From contig NZ_CP030082.1 of NCBI RefSeq assembly GCF_006874645.1, positions 3,906,001-3,970,000 of the forward strand: a stretch of DNA of 64,000 nucleotides, in the 5' to 3' direction. A program made the position numbers and the translations under genes. Origin of the DNA: Bdellovibrio sp. ZAP7 (GTDB lineage: Bacteria > Bdellovibrionota > Bdellovibrionia > Bdellovibrionales > Bdellovibrionaceae). Position 1 is the first letter of the stretch, and each line of letters starts with the position of its first letter. Below are positions 33,283-44,867 of this stretch, piece by piece. The notes under the pieces are model-generated. The model was not told the DNA's origin and did no database searches. It was given only the letters and a program-made list of their open reading frames with translations.

Positions 33283-34386
33283 CTAGTGCTCGAAATGTAC
33301 TCGAGCAGCTTTATTCATGTAATAGCCGTTTTTGGCTCTAAAAATATATTTTGGTTTCTCGTAATCCGGTTCGATCAATTTACGAAGACGTTTGATCGTC
33401 ACGTAAATCTTATTGTCATGGATCGCAGGATCGTATGGCTGCTTCCAAACATTTTCGACCAGGAATTCCTTAGAATAGATTGTGCCTTGGTTCTGAACGA
33501 ACAGGCGCAATAGATCCAAAAGGATAAATTGATTTTTGAAATCGATACGACCCAATTTACGCTCAGTCACCGCATGGTTAACTTCGTCGAATACAAGGTC
33601 ATAGCTGTGCTGAGAATCCGCACCGATTTTAGATGCGTAGAACTGAGCGATCTTAGCCAGGCGAACGTGGTTTTCGGAGTCGATAGATTTTTGAGCCAAC
33701 GCCAAGTAAACGCGAGCCAAATCTTTATCGCCCATTTCGAAATACACATCACCCAATTGGATCATCAGGTAAGATGCAGAAACCACATTACGAGTCTCTT
33801 TAAGAGCGTCGTAGGCTTTCCACAATACCGTCACAGCTTCCTCGTGCTTTTTCATTTGCGCAAGGATGTTACCGTTCAAGATCAAAGATGAAATTTTCAA
33901 ATCTGGAAGATTGTAAACCTGGAAGAACACCTCAAGGTTGTAGATCTCTTTCAAGGCGTCAGCATAACGTGCCACACCTGGAGCAGAGTAAACCATCGCA
34001 AGACCGAAGATGGCGTTGCAGATGTCCTCTTTGTTGTCAGAAGCAAGCGCGATCGCAAGCGCTTTTTGTACGTAATCCAAAGCCACTTCAGTTTGGCCCT
34101 TGTAAGACGCGCAGACAGCAAGAGTGTAGTAAGTTTTAGAGTTAAGTTCGAAGCCCTCATTCAAAACCAGGTCTTGGAGTTTTTCCTTAGTTTTGTTGAT
34201 TTCTTCTGTTTGTTCGCGTTCGGCAAAAATACGCAACAACAAGTTTTGGCACTTGAGATATTGAGAGAAATTCTTTTCAGCGAAATAGCCTTCACTAGCT
34301 TCGCGAAGGTGATCCGCTGCGGGACCGAACTCTCCACGATCGCTATAAAGCTTGCCGAGCTCATAGGTGCGATCGAATTGACTCAT
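33283..34386 (-). CDS. TPR protein with C-terminal OmpR-type winged helix
   Basis: 367 aa. Residues 1-265 are tetratricopeptide-like helical repeats (RTYELGKLYSDRGEFGPAADHLREA; TYYTLAVCASYKGQTEVALDYVQKAL; YLMIQLGDVYFEMGDKDLARVYL). The last 90 residues are a PhoB/OmpR-type winged helix: RLFVQNQGTIYSKEFLVENVWK, recognition helix near KIYVTIKRLRKLIEPD, and wing YIFRAKNGYYM. No receiver domain is present, so control is likely through TPR-mediated protein contacts. The reversed order (TPR first, DNA binding last) resembles the second regulator at 57776. It heads a unit with the secreted protein gene at 32699. Confidence 0.85.
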   Translation of the reverse strand: MSQFDRTYELGKLYSDRGEFGPAADHLREASEGYFAEKNFSQYLKCQNLLLRIFAEREQTEEINKTKEKLQDLVLNEGFELNSKTYYTLAVCASYKGQTEVALDYVQKALAIALASDNKEDICNAIFGLAMVYSAPGVARYADALKEIYNLEVFFQVYNLPDLKISSLILNGNILAQMKKHEEAVTVLWKAYDALKETRNVVSASYLMIQLGDVYFEMGDKDLARVYLALAQKSIDSENHVRLAKIAQFYASKIGADSQHSYDLVFDEVNHAVTERKLGRIDFKNQFILLDLLRLFVQNQGTIYSKEFLVENVWKQPYDPAIHDNKIYVTIKRLRKLIEPDYEKPKYIFRAKNGYYMNKAARVHFEH

Positions 34387-34566
34387 AAGAAATTAAAACT
34401 CCAAGTTTTTTTGAGGAAGGACAGGTTTTGTCAGATTGTCAGGATATCGTCAATGAAGGATGCGAGACGTTGCTCAAAAAGTAGGCATAGTGAGAATTGA
34501 TTTCAGTAATGTAATCCTAAGCCCTTACCACAACTGTGTTTACTCGCCGCAACATGTGGGAATTAT

Positions 34567-36664
<2,098 letters not shown>

Positions 36665-36672
36665 GAGAGGCC

Positions 36673-37509
36673 ATGGAAGTAAAACTTCTTAAGTCGCATA
36701 AGACATTCGAAGGTAAAACTCAGTTTTGGGAGCACGATTCAACCTCGACGAAAACCAAAATGAAGTTTTCAACTTTCATTCCTAAGGACTTGGTTAAGGG
36801 TTGTGTGATCTGGCTTTCGGGACTGACTTGCACGGATGAAAACTTTATAACCAAAGCCGGTGCTCAAAAGTATCTGGCAGAACACCAATTGATGGTGATC
36901 TGTCCGGACACCTCCCCGCGCGGACTGCAATTGCCGGGTGAGCATGACTCCTATGATTTCGGCTCTGGTGCGAGCTTTTACGTAGATGCGAAAACTGAAG
37001 GATATGCTGATCACTATCGCATGTTCACTTACGTCAGCGAAGAACTCTATGATTTGATTCAGACGCAGTTTCAGATTCCCAAAAATAAAATCTCCATCAT
37101 GGGTCACTCAATGGGTGGTCACGGAGCTTTGGTGATCGGTCTTCGTGAAAGTAAAAAGTTTCAAGCAATCTCGGCGTTTGCTCCGATTGTGAATCCAACT
37201 CAATGCCCTTGGGGTGAAAAAGCTTTCACCGGCTATTTAGGTTCAGATAAATCCACTTGGAGCCAATACGATGCGACTGAATTGGTTCGCAGCGGCGCCA
37301 GACATGAAAACAGCATTCTAGTCGATCAGGGCTTGGCCGATGAGTTCTATGAAAAGGGTCAACTGCTGACCCCGCAATTGGAAAAAGCTTGTTTGGAAGT
37401 TGGACAAAATATCGAAGTAAAATACAGAGGTGAGTATGATCACAGCTATTATTTTATCGCGACGTTTATTGAAAACCACATCAAGCATCACGCGAATTTC
37501 TTAACGTAA
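36673..37509 (+). CDS. fghA: S-formylglutathione hydrolase
   Basis: 278 aa esterase-D family protein. The nucleophile elbow is GHSMGGHGALV (Ser in GHSMG), the start is HKTFEGKTQFWEHDS, and the catalytic His lies near the C-terminus in YDHSYYFIATF. It releases formate and glutathione from S-formylglutathione, completing the detoxification begun by the upstream dehydrogenase. Formation of formate from formaldehyde in this way requires glutathione; a glutamate-cysteine ligase gene is present at 51439. Confidence 0.95.
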   Translation: MEVKLLKSHKTFEGKTQFWEHDSTSTKTKMKFSTFIPKDLVKGCVIWLSGLTCTDENFITKAGAQKYLAEHQLMVICPDTSPRGLQLPGEHDSYDFGSGASFYVDAKTEGYADHYRMFTYVSEELYDLIQTQFQIPKNKISIMGHSMGGHGALVIGLRESKKFQAISAFAPIVNPTQCPWGEKAFTGYLGSDKSTWSQYDATELVRSGARHENSILVDQGLADEFYEKGQLLTPQLEKACLEVGQNIEVKYRGEYDHSYYFIATFIENHIKHHANFLT

Positions 37510-37522
37510 TGAAAACCAGGCT

Positions 37523-37546
37523 GTGCTTTTAAAGACTTAAAAGCAC
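37523..37546. terminator. Perfect hairpin between convergent genes, overlapping a stop codon
   Basis: GTGCTTTTAA (37523-37532) and TTAAAAGCAC (37537-37546) pair perfectly over 10 bp with loop AGAC. The stem contains the stop of the EamA-family gene (37529-37531). It may act as a shared terminator for the two convergent genes; no T-run of more than four follows. Confidence 0.5.
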
Positions 37547-38380
37547 GGCTCCCGTTCCCACCACCAAGGCGCCGACAATTTGAATTCGACTGAGTGATTC
37601 TTTTAAGAAAAATGAAAATAGAACCGCAAAAAAGATAGATGCGTTCCTAAGGGAAATTGCAAATCCCGGCACAGAAACTTTTAATCCGTAAAGAAATATC
37701 ACAAACGACATATTAGCTGCGATTCCTGCAGCGATTGCTTTAACGCTTTCAGTGCGCACGACTTGTTTCACGCGACTCATTCGCTCCCCAGTGATTGCAA
37801 ACCACAGGAATGGCCACGAGATGACCATCGCAACCGCAAATAAACTTTTGGGCTCAGCGCCGTGATGCAAAGCCTGGTGATAACTTAAATGGTATCCGCC
37901 AATAAACAGAGCGCAGACCCAAGCCCACGGAATTTTCGCAAACCATCCAGAAGTTTCGCCTTTTCTTTCGCCAAGGCTTGGAAAGCTAAGCACCACAATT
38001 CCGCCTAAAACAAAAACAGCCCCGACAGTTTGCAAGGCAGAAGCTGTCTCACCCATGAATACTGTGGACATAATCCATACGAAAATCATCGCTCCGCCGC
38101 GCATGATAGAATACGCCTTACCCAGCTGACTTTGTTTTAAAGACCACGCAAGAGTTACGAAGTACGCACCCTCTGACAACCCGGAGAGTATCGCCCAACC
38201 CACGGGGTTTCCGGCCGAGAATCCATCTGGAAAGAGTATAAGGGAAATCGCAATGACCAGATTGCTGACGGTCATTGCCACAAATAGAAATGCTTCCTTG
38301 TCCTTGGTGGTTTTCGCGATAGCGTTCCAGCTGGCATGAAGAAAAGCAGAGATTAAAAGTAAAAGGGCACTGGTGTTCAT
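37529..38380 (-). CDS. EamA-family drug/metabolite transporter
   Basis: 283 aa with ten predicted membrane helices in two five-helix repeats, as in EamA/DMT proteins (LLISAFLHASWNAIAKTTK at the start; YGLKVSVPGFAISLRNASIFFAVLFSFF in the second repeat). Glycine- and small-residue-rich helices and the closing ALVVGTGAVLLSL are typical. It is an inner-membrane exporter or importer of small metabolites; the substrate is unknown. Convergent with the formaldehyde operon, 19 bp apart. Confidence 0.88.
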   Translation of the reverse strand: MNTSALLLLISAFLHASWNAIAKTTKDKEAFLFVAMTVSNLVIAISLILFPDGFSAGNPVGWAILSGLSEGAYFVTLAWSLKQSQLGKAYSIMRGGAMIFVWIMSTVFMGETASALQTVGAVFVLGGIVVLSFPSLGERKGETSGWFAKIPWAWVCALFIGGYHLSYHQALHHGAEPKSLFAVAMVISWPFLWFAITGERMSRVKQVVRTESVKAIAAGIAANMSFVIFLYGLKVSVPGFAISLRNASIFFAVLFSFFLKESLSRIQIVGALVVGTGAVLLSL

Positions 38381-38404
38381 CGGTGCCCATCATACGAAGT
38401 AAGA

Positions 38405-39340
38405 TTACTTACGAGAAGAAATTTGTTTATCCATCTGACTTTTCTTTTCTTCCAGGCGCGCAAAAATTTGATCAACTTCTCGCTCAAACTCTTTTTGAGG
38501 TTGTTGCAGTCCGTTTAGAAAGGTACTCCAGTGCCGAGTAAGTCCTGCCATCGCAACGGATTCTCGCAGCTGCTCGTCGTTAGCGCCATGAAGTTTCGCA
38601 AATTCTGTATAGATGTAAACACAATAAGGACATGACGTCTGCGCTGACACCGCCACACTTATAAGATCAATAGTTGCAGGCGCCAAGGGGGCCTTGGAAT
38701 TCATGCTTAGCATCTTGTGTTCATTCCAGGCTCCCGCAATTCCCTTAGCTGCATAGGGTTTCACGAATGCGGGGGTAAAACCCAAAGTACTTTGCATATC
38801 ACGATAAGCACCATCCGCATCCCCGATCAAGGGAGTTGTCTCGTACTCAACGACGGATCCAGGTTTTCTGCTTTTAAGATTTGTTACCATTTTATCGACG
38901 TCCATTTTGAATTTGGGAAATGGAATCGGTGATCCCTCCCAAAATGTCGCCCACTTGCGAGTATCAGCCGCAATAGCGATCGCAAAATTTATTTCTTCAG
39001 AAGTGGCCCCGTTGAACTTGGCTGCACGCTTATGAAAATAAATACAGTACGTACAAGGAATCTGCGCTGCGACTGCCAGACCAATCAACTCCTTAGTTTT
39101 CGGAGTCAGTGCCGTCGTAGGGTTTAATTGCACATCGCGAAACTCCTGCCACGCGCCTGAAATCCCTTCTTGTGGAAACTCTTTAAGAAAAGTCGGGACC
39201 ATCCCCATGGTGCTACGAATTTCTTCATAAGCTTTTTGTGCCTCAGGATTCTGCGCCACAACCTTTTCACCAGGTCTTTGAGCCGCAAACGCGACAAAGA
39301 AAAACAAAAGCGGTGCAAGCAAAGGCAAAAAGAACTTCAT
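38405..39340 (-). CDS. Secreted protein with two AhpD/CMD-like domains, second motif changed
   Basis: 311 aa with signal peptide (MKFFLPLLAPLLFFFVAFA). Two tandem carboxymuconolactone-decarboxylase-like domains are seen. The first has IPCTYCIYFHKRAAKFNGA with CxxC and His (CxxCxxxH); the second has TSCPYCVYIYTEFAKLHGA where the His is replaced by Tyr. AhpD-type proteins use CxxC plus His for thiol-based peroxidase reduction. Location outside the cytoplasm suggests periplasmic redox protection. The gene is 24 bp upstream of the EamA gene on the same strand and may be co-transcribed. Confidence 0.82.
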   Translation of the reverse strand: MKFFLPLLAPLLFFFVAFAAQRPGEKVVAQNPEAQKAYEEIRSTMGMVPTFLKEFPQEGISGAWQEFRDVQLNPTTALTPKTKELIGLAVAAQIPCTYCIYFHKRAAKFNGATSEEINFAIAIAADTRKWATFWEGSPIPFPKFKMDVDKMVTNLKSRKPGSVVEYETTPLIGDADGAYRDMQSTLGFTPAFVKPYAAKGIAGAWNEHKMLSMNSKAPLAPATIDLISVAVSAQTSCPYCVYIYTEFAKLHGANDEQLRESVAMAGLTRHWSTFLNGLQQPQKEFEREVDQIFARLEEKKSQMDKQISSRK

Positions 39341-39402
39341 AGTTACTCCAATGTGAATACCTAAATCCTATTCACACCAAAGCTCCACGTTGAGCGCCCT
39401 CA

Positions 39403-39440
39403 CAAAAAAACAAAGGGCCAGTCTTGCGACCAGCCCTTTG
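39403..39440 (-). terminator. Terminator after lon
   Basis: CAAAGGGC (39411-39418) pairs with GCCCTTTG (39433-39440), with inner GTC/GAC, followed on the minus strand by TTTTTTTGTG. It lies about 50 bp beyond the lon stop. Confidence 0.85.
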
Positions 39441-39478
39441 CATTCAAAAACTTCCAATTTCTAATTTCCAATTTCCAG

Positions 39479-39510
39479 AATGTCGTTCACCACTAGTGGT
39501 GAGCGACATT
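39479..39510. repeat. 32-bp near-perfect palindrome across the lon stop codon
   Basis: The sequence from AATGTCG at 39479 to CGACATT at 39510 is self-complementary except at one pair (39486/39503, T-G), centred on ACTAGT. The lon stop (39493-39495) lies in the centre. Function is unknown; it may be a hairpin in the 3' end of the lon mRNA. Confidence 0.8.
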
Positions 39511-42012
39511 TTGTTGGCCTGTGTACTGAGCCTTGATACCAAACTCGCGTTCCTTTTGGATTTTGAAGATCTCTTTTGGATTTTTAACATCCAAAGCGTT
39601 GATCAACACTTGATCCACATGGTCCACCAGGATGACTTTCAAGTCTTTCATCACTTCCTTCGGGATGTCCTTAAGATCTTTTTCATTCTCTTTAGGACAG
39701 ATGATCATCTTGATGCCACCACGGTGTGCCGCCAGAGTTTTCTCTTTCAAACCACCGATTGCCATCACACGACCACGAAGGGAAACTTCACCCGTCATCG
39801 CAACTGTGCGCTTAACTGGGATCTTAGTGATTGCTGACACGATTGAAGTCGTCAATGCGATACCTGCTGAAGGACCGTCCTTAGGAACTGCGCCTTCTGG
39901 CAAATGGATGTGCACGTCGATGTTCGCGAAGTATTCTTTGTCCAAACCGAACAAAGGACCTCTTGAACGTACGTAGCTCATCGCAGCCGCACAAGATTCT
40001 TTCATCACGTCGCCCAGTTGACCAGTCACCGTGAATTTACCTTTACCAGGTACCACGCTTACTTCGACAGCCAACAAGTCACCGCCCACTTCTGTCCAAG
40101 CCATACCGTTTGTAAGACCGATTTCATTTTCAGCTTCGATTTGACCGAATTTGAATTTATGAGGTCCCAACAACTCTACCAGTTTTTGTGAAGTTACAAC
40201 GTAACCTGCATTTTTACCGGTTTCAGCTTTCGTAGAAGTCTTAGCTCCCTTAGCACCTTTTTTAGCAGCAGCTGTTTTACCAGTCGCTTTCTTAGCAGTG
40301 CTTTCACCTTTAAAGTCATTCAAAGTTTCGTTCATCACGATGTCTTTAGCTACTTTACGGCAAACGTTCGCCACTTGTCTTTCAAGGTTACGGACGCCGG
40401 CTTCACGAGTGTAGAAGCGGATGATGTCGCGGATAGCTTCATCTTTCACCGTAACTTTGTGATCTTTCAAACCATGGTTTTCCAATTGTTTTGGAACCAG
40501 GTAATTTTTCGCGATGTGGAATTTTTCCTGCTCAATATAACCTTCAAGCTGGATGATTTCCATACGATCCAACAATGGACGTGGGATTGTATGAAGACTA
40601 TTCGCAGTCGCGATAAACATTACTTTTGAAAGATCGTATTCAACTTCAAGATAGTGATCTTGGAACGTAGAATTTTGCTCTGGATCCAAAACTTCAAGCA
40701 TTGCTGCTGAAGGGTCACCTCTGAAATCGTTCGCCATTTTGTCGATTTCATCCAGAAGAACCAGTGGATTACCTTTATCAACCTTGCGCAAAGCTTGGAT
40801 GATTTTACCTGGCATCGCACCTACGTACGTTTTTCTGTGACCGCGGATCTCTGCTTCATCTCTCACGCCACCCAAAGAGATACGTGCGAAAGAACGATTC
40901 AAAGATTCAGCGATTGATTTCGCCAAAGATGTTTTACCTACGCCCGGAGGACCTGCAAGGCACAAGATAGGCCCCTTCATATCTTTCGAAATCGAAAGAA
41001 CTGCCAAGTACTCAAGGATACGATCTTTAACCTTTTCAAGTCCGAAGTGCTCGTCATCCAAAATGCGTTGAGCATTTTTGATGTCATGTTTCTCTTCGGA
41101 GTAATCCTGCCATGGAAGTGACAAGATCCAGTCGATGTAGTTACGAACAACTGTCGCTTCCGCTGACATCGGTGACATAAGTTTCAATTTCTTGATCTCT
41201 TTCATCACTTTGTCTTTAGCTTCTTGAGACATTTTCTTGTTCTTACATTTGATCTCTAGATCTTGAAGCTCAGCTTGGTAGTCGTCTTTCTCGCCAAGTT
41301 CTTTTTGAATAGCCTGCATTTGCTCATTCAAATAGTACTCTTTCTGAGAACGCTCCATTTGCTTCTTCACGCGAGTGCGGATCTTTTTCTCCACTTCAAG
41401 GATTTCGATCTCGCCCGTCATCAAGTTCAACAAATGTTCCAAACGTTTGCTGGCATCGATGATCTCAAGAACTGCCTGCTTATCTTCAAGCTTCAAGTTC
41501 AATTGAGCCACGATAATGTCAGCCAACTCACCTGGGTTCTCGATAGTCGAAACTCTCATCAAGATTTCTGGTGGGATGCGTTTATTCAACTTCACGTACG
41601 TTTCGAATGTCGTTTTCACAGAGCGAACAAGCGCTTGTGCTTCAACTACGTTGGTACCGTCTTCGTCCAGGGACTCCACAGCCACCATGAAGAAGTTGTC
41701 GTTGTTTACGAAATTCTTAATCTTTACACGACGTTTACCTTCGACCAAAACCTTTACAGTTCCATCCGGCAAGCGAAGCAACTGAATGATCGTACCTACG
41801 GTACCGATCGCAAAGATGTCCTTGGGTTCGGGATTGTTCGTTTTAGCGTCTTTCTGTGCCGCCAAAACGATATCGGTTTGTTTGGCCATCGCTTCTTCTA
41901 GAGCGTTGATGCTCTTTTCGCGACCTACAAACAAAGGCATCATCATATGTGGAAAAATGATGAGGTCTCTTAGGGGCAAAAGCGGTAGTTGTGTTACTTT
42001 TCCCTCGCTCAT
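39493..42012 (-). CDS. lon: Lon protease (ATP-dependent, La type) with Lys/Ala-rich insertion
   Basis: 839 aa. N-terminal LAN domain ([20 protein letters not shown]), AAA domain with Walker [18 protein letters not shown] (about 353-369) and Walker [10 protein letters not shown], and the protease domain with Ser715 in KDGPSAG and Lys758 in GGLKEK. Between the AAA and protease domains, residues 570-600 are Ala/Lys/Thr-rich ([20 protein letters not shown] and onward), which is not usual in Lon and could contact nucleic acid or act as a linker. GAGGGAGAGGAT precedes the ATG. It degrades damaged and regulatory proteins. Stand-alone gene, divergent from the histidine kinase. Confidence 0.96.
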   Translation of the reverse strand: MSEGKVTQLPLLPLRDLIIFPHMMMPLFVGREKSINALEEAMAKQTDIVLAAQKDAKTNNPEPKDIFAIGTVGTIIQLLRLPDGTVKVLVEGKRRVKIKNFVNNDNFFMVAVESLDEDGTNVVEAQALVRSVKTTFETYVKLNKRIPPEILMRVSTIENPGELADIIVAQLNLKLEDKQAVLEIIDASKRLEHLLNLMTGEIEILEVEKKIRTRVKKQMERSQKEYYLNEQMQAIQKELGEKDDYQAELQDLEIKCKNKKMSQEAKDKVMKEIKKLKLMSPMSAEATVVRNYIDWILSLPWQDYSEEKHDIKNAQRILDDEHFGLEKVKDRILEYLAVLSISKDMKGPILCLAGPPGVGKTSLAKSIAESLNRSFARISLGGVRDEAEIRGHRKTYVGAMPGKIIQALRKVDKGNPLVLLDEIDKMANDFRGDPSAAMLEVLDPEQNSTFQDHYLEVEYDLSKVMFIATANSLHTIPRPLLDRMEIIQLEGYIEQEKFHIAKNYLVPKQLENHGLKDHKVTVKDEAIRDIIRFYTREAGVRNLERQVANVCRKVAKDIVMNETLNDFKGESTAKKATGKTAAAKKGAKGAKTSTKAETGKNAGYVVTSQKLVELLGPHKFKFGQIEAENEIGLTNGMAWTEVGGDLLAVEVSVVPGKGKFTVTGQLGDVMKESCAAAMSYVRSRGPLFGLDKEYFANIDVHIHLPEGAVPKDGPSAGIALTTSIVSAITKIPVKRTVAMTGEVSLRGRVMAIGGLKEKTLAAHRGGIKMIICPKENEKDLKDIPKEVMKDLKVILVDHVDQVLINALDVKNPKEIFKIQKEREFGIKAQYTGQQNVAHH

Positions 42013-42350
42013 ATCCTCTCCCTCCCTTGGGTTAACGAGCTTCTTGCACTATTAGAACAAGAGGATCTTCATTCAGGTTAATTAATCCGTTAAAAACCTT
42101 AGCGAATCCTTCACTTATTTTAACTATGGTAACGATTGCTGGGAAGTAAATATGTGAGTCTGAAATATAAGTCTGGCCCATCACAGTTTTTGGCCTGTCA
42201 GATACCTGCTTATCTTTTAAGCATATCGTAAAAAAAGATGACCCGAAAATTTATCTAAATATCGAGCAGAATTGAGATTCTTTCCTAATTGTAATACCCC
42301 CGAAGCAGATTTTAATCCCCTTTTTTAGCGACTTGATCGATAAGTGCTAT
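42013..42350. other. Divergent intergenic region between lon and a histidine kinase
   Basis: This 338-bp stretch holds the two promoters. I see no ORF with a ribosome site, no clear hairpin, and no recognisable heat-shock promoter for lon. The last 60 bp are AT-rich, as expected for a promoter. Confidence 0.35.
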
Positions 42351-43874
42351 GTGACACGCGAACAATCCAAATGGGCTCATACCAACTCACTGAGCCTCAA
42401 GTTGCTTATAGCGACCTGGGCAGTCAGTTCTTTCGCCACGTTAGTTTTAACGGCGGGCCAGCTTATTTTGGATTATCAAAAAGACTTCGACAAGCTGCAG
42501 AATAACTTCTCCATCATCAAGAACTCGTACTTGGATTCCATGGCCGAGCACTTATGGTCCTATGACACTCGCCTTTTGGAAATCCAGTTGGATGGTTTAA
42601 GTCGCTTGCAAGGTGTGAGCTATCTGAAACTGGTTGCGGATAATAAAACGATCTATGAAACAGGCGTCACGGACCCAGCCGAGGAAAGCCACCGCAGCTT
42701 CGATATTTTGCATAAAAATACCAACGAAGTTTTAGGTACTCTGGACGTCGAATTGGATGTCAGAAATCTGCGCGAAAAATACTTCCACGAGGCCATTTGG
42801 ATTTTCATCCGACAAGCTGCCAAAACCATGATCGTGGTTTTCTGTTTGTACTTTATCTTTAACCGTATCGTGGTTGTGCATATCAAACGTGTCGTTGAGC
42901 ATTTAACTTCTGATGAGCGCACGCGTGGAGAGTTACGCCTGAACCGTCCGCACAGCGAGGTAAAAGACGAACTGGATATCTTGGTCGACTCTATCAATAA
43001 GTTTAAGATCGAATTGCTGGAAGCCAACCAGCAACTTGAACAACTGAATCAGGCCCTTGAACACAAGGTCATGAATCGTACTCGTGAGCTGACGACGAAA
43101 AATCAAAGCTTGGAAAAAGCCATGCTGCAGATCAAGCGTATGCAAGCAACCTTGGTGGCTCAGGAAAAACTCGCTTCCCTGGGCAGTTTAACAGCCTCTG
43201 TGGCACATGAGATTCGCAATCCACTGAACTTCGTTTTGAACTTCAGTGAACTTTTAAGTGAGTCTGAAGACACCGAAGAAATTAGAGAAATTAGTCGTGT
43301 TATTCTAAAGCACAGCCAGCGTATCGATCAAATCGTTCGCTCCATGCAGATCCTATCTGGTTACGATAGCGACATCTTAGAACAGACCGATGTGAATGAA
43401 GTTGTTAAAAAATCTTATCAGCAAACTATTGCCAATCGTGCATTAGGTTCTGCATATATTCCCCCTAAGGTGAATTATCGCCTGGCTGACTCTGTCCAAG
43501 CACAAACATATTCGGCTTCCCTAAGCAGAGCTCTCTCAAACATCATCGATAACTCGATTCATGCTCTTGAGAAAAAAGTTTTAACTGAAAAGAACTTTGA
43601 CCCTGAATTGACAATCTCCACTGCAGTTCGCGGGGACAATGTGGAAATTTCTATTCGTGACAATGGCATCGGGATTCCCTCAATTTTGGGAGAAAAGGTA
43701 TTTGATCCTTTCCTAACTACCAAAGCACCTGGAGAAGGGGCTGGACTTGGGTTGACTGTCGCATTTAACATTGCCCAAAAGCATGGCGGCACATTAAAGT
43801 ACTCGAGTGAGTTCGGTCAGTGGACTGAATTCGTAATGTCGTTGCCAATGGTACACGAAAGAATTCATGCATGA
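42351..43874 (+). CDS. Membrane sensor histidine kinase
   Basis: 507 aa from GTG 42351; TTG 42333 is the alternative. Two membrane helices (near residues 20-40 and 155-180) bracket an extracytoplasmic sensor of about 110 residues. A HAMP-like and coiled-coil region follows (LEANQQLEQLNQALEHKVMNRTREL), then the H-box SVAHEIRNPLNFVLNF with phospho-acceptor His, N-box SNIIDNSIHALEKK, and G-boxes IRDNGIGIP and GEGAGLGLTVA. It should autophosphorylate and transfer to the adjacent receiver, with which it shares a 4-bp overlap. The stimulus is unknown. Confidence 0.92.
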   Translation: MTREQSKWAHTNSLSLKLLIATWAVSSFATLVLTAGQLILDYQKDFDKLQNNFSIIKNSYLDSMAEHLWSYDTRLLEIQLDGLSRLQGVSYLKLVADNKTIYETGVTDPAEESHRSFDILHKNTNEVLGTLDVELDVRNLREKYFHEAIWIFIRQAAKTMIVVFCLYFIFNRIVVVHIKRVVEHLTSDERTRGELRLNRPHSEVKDELDILVDSINKFKIELLEANQQLEQLNQALEHKVMNRTRELTTKNQSLEKAMLQIKRMQATLVAQEKLASLGSLTASVAHEIRNPLNFVLNFSELLSESEDTEEIREISRVILKHSQRIDQIVRSMQILSGYDSDILEQTDVNEVVKKSYQQTIANRALGSAYIPPKVNYRLADSVQAQTYSASLSRALSNIIDNSIHALEKKVLTEKNFDPELTISTAVRGDNVEISIRDNGIGIPSILGEKVFDPFLTTKAPGEGAGLGLTVAFNIAQKHGGTLKYSSEFGQWTEFVMSLPMVHERIHA

Positions 43875-44260
43875 TTCATATTGTGGTCGTCGATGATGAA
43901 GCAGACACACATCTGCTTTATAAATTGAAATTTAAAAAATTTTTCGCTGCCTTGGGTGGCGTGAAATTGGTTTCATTTTTAAGTGCCATCGATTGCCTCA
44001 ACTATCTTCGCGTTGCGGATGCTCCCAAAGTTGACCTGATCATGTCTGATATCAACATGCCAGAGATGGACGGATTTGAACTTCTTCAGGAAGTCCGCAA
44101 AATGCATCCGAATATGTTGTTTTATGTAGTTAGCGCCTACGAATCTTCTGAATTCCGCAGCCGCGCCGAGCAACTTGGTGCGCAACGCTTCTTAAGCAAA
44201 CCCGTCGATTTCCACGCACTTGGCGAAGCTCTTAAAATCGATCTCAATCTTTCTTTGTAA
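43871..44260 (+). CDS. Single-domain response regulator (CheY-like receiver)
   Basis: 129 aa, overlapping the kinase gene by 4 bp (ATGA). Receiver marks: acidic DDEAD near the start, phospho-acceptor Asp in LIMSDINMPEMDG, Ser in VVSAYES and Lys in FLSKPVD. No output domain is present, so it acts through protein contacts like CheY or passes phosphate to another partner. Translational coupling fixes it as the cognate receiver for the upstream kinase. Confidence 0.93.
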   Translation: MIHIVVVDDEADTHLLYKLKFKKFFAALGGVKLVSFLSAIDCLNYLRVADAPKVDLIMSDINMPEMDGFELLQEVRKMHPNMLFYVVSAYESSEFRSRAEQLGAQRFLSKPVDFHALGEALKIDLNLSL

Positions 44261-44336
44261 TCCAACGTAAATTGCTTTTAACTTTGATCCTGAGGAAATT
44301 AGTTTCGTATAACTACGAAATCACGGAGGGATCCTT

Positions 44337-44786
44337 ATGACAAAGTTAGTTTTAACAGCGTTTTTGCTGATCACGGGAAGTGTTCCAGCGTTCGCATCAC
44401 CAATAACTGCAGATAATATCGTGGGCCGCTATAATGTTGAAGCATCCTATATGTTTCAAAAGGCTTACCTGAAATTCCGCGTTTTGAATAACCAGGAATT
44501 TGAAATCCAACGTTACTATAAAGACGGCCATTCTGATCCAACTTGCCAAGGCACGTTCGTCGTTACAAACAGCTTTTATTATGATCACACAGGCACTCTG
44601 AGCTCAGGTGGACGCTACTTTAAAGGCGTATTCACTTGTCCAGACGACCGCTCTAAGAAAATCGATTTCAACATCGACTACAAAGGTACTCAGGTTGAGG
44701 AGCTGCCAAGAGGCGTGAACGTAACAGCAACCACTTCCATGGTTCCCGGCGCAAAACTAAAAGCCTACGTAATCAAACTTCCATAG
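44337..44786 (+). CDS. Small secreted protein of unknown function
   Basis: 149 aa with GGAGGGATCCTT before ATG 44337 and signal peptide MTKLVLTAFLLITGSVPAFA. The mature protein is beta-rich with two Cys (PTCQGTF, FTCPDD) set to form a disulfide. A lipocalin-like pattern, starting NIVGRYNVEASYMFQKAYLKF and ending KLKAYVIKL, is possible. It follows the two-component pair by 76 bp and is closed by a terminator. No family is recognised. Confidence 0.65.
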   Translation: MTKLVLTAFLLITGSVPAFASPITADNIVGRYNVEASYMFQKAYLKFRVLNNQEFEIQRYYKDGHSDPTCQGTFVVTNSFYYDHTGTLSSGGRYFKGVFTCPDDRSKKIDFNIDYKGTQVEELPRGVNVTATTSMVPGAKLKAYVIKLP

Positions 44787-44808
44787 CCCTAAAGCCGCCC
44801 GAAAAAAC

Positions 44809-44840
44809 AAACCCCCAAAGATCACTCTTTGGGGGTTTTT
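44809..44840. terminator. Bidirectional terminator between the secreted protein and clpX
   Basis: CCCCCAAAG (44812-44820) with CTTTGGGGG (44827-44835), flanked by A and T runs. A strong stem between convergent genes. Confidence 0.85.
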
Positions 44841-44867
44841 AATTCTCGATTCTCGATTTTCAGCGAG

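Noticed and set aside
39450-39478. Short AATTTCC tandem-like repeat after lon
   Set aside because: Only about three imperfect AT-rich copies, likely chance; no CRISPR-like spacing or spacers anywhere in the window.
41263-41901. Plus-strand 212-aa open frame antisense to lon
   Set aside because: Lon is certain on the minus strand; the antisense product has no domain features.
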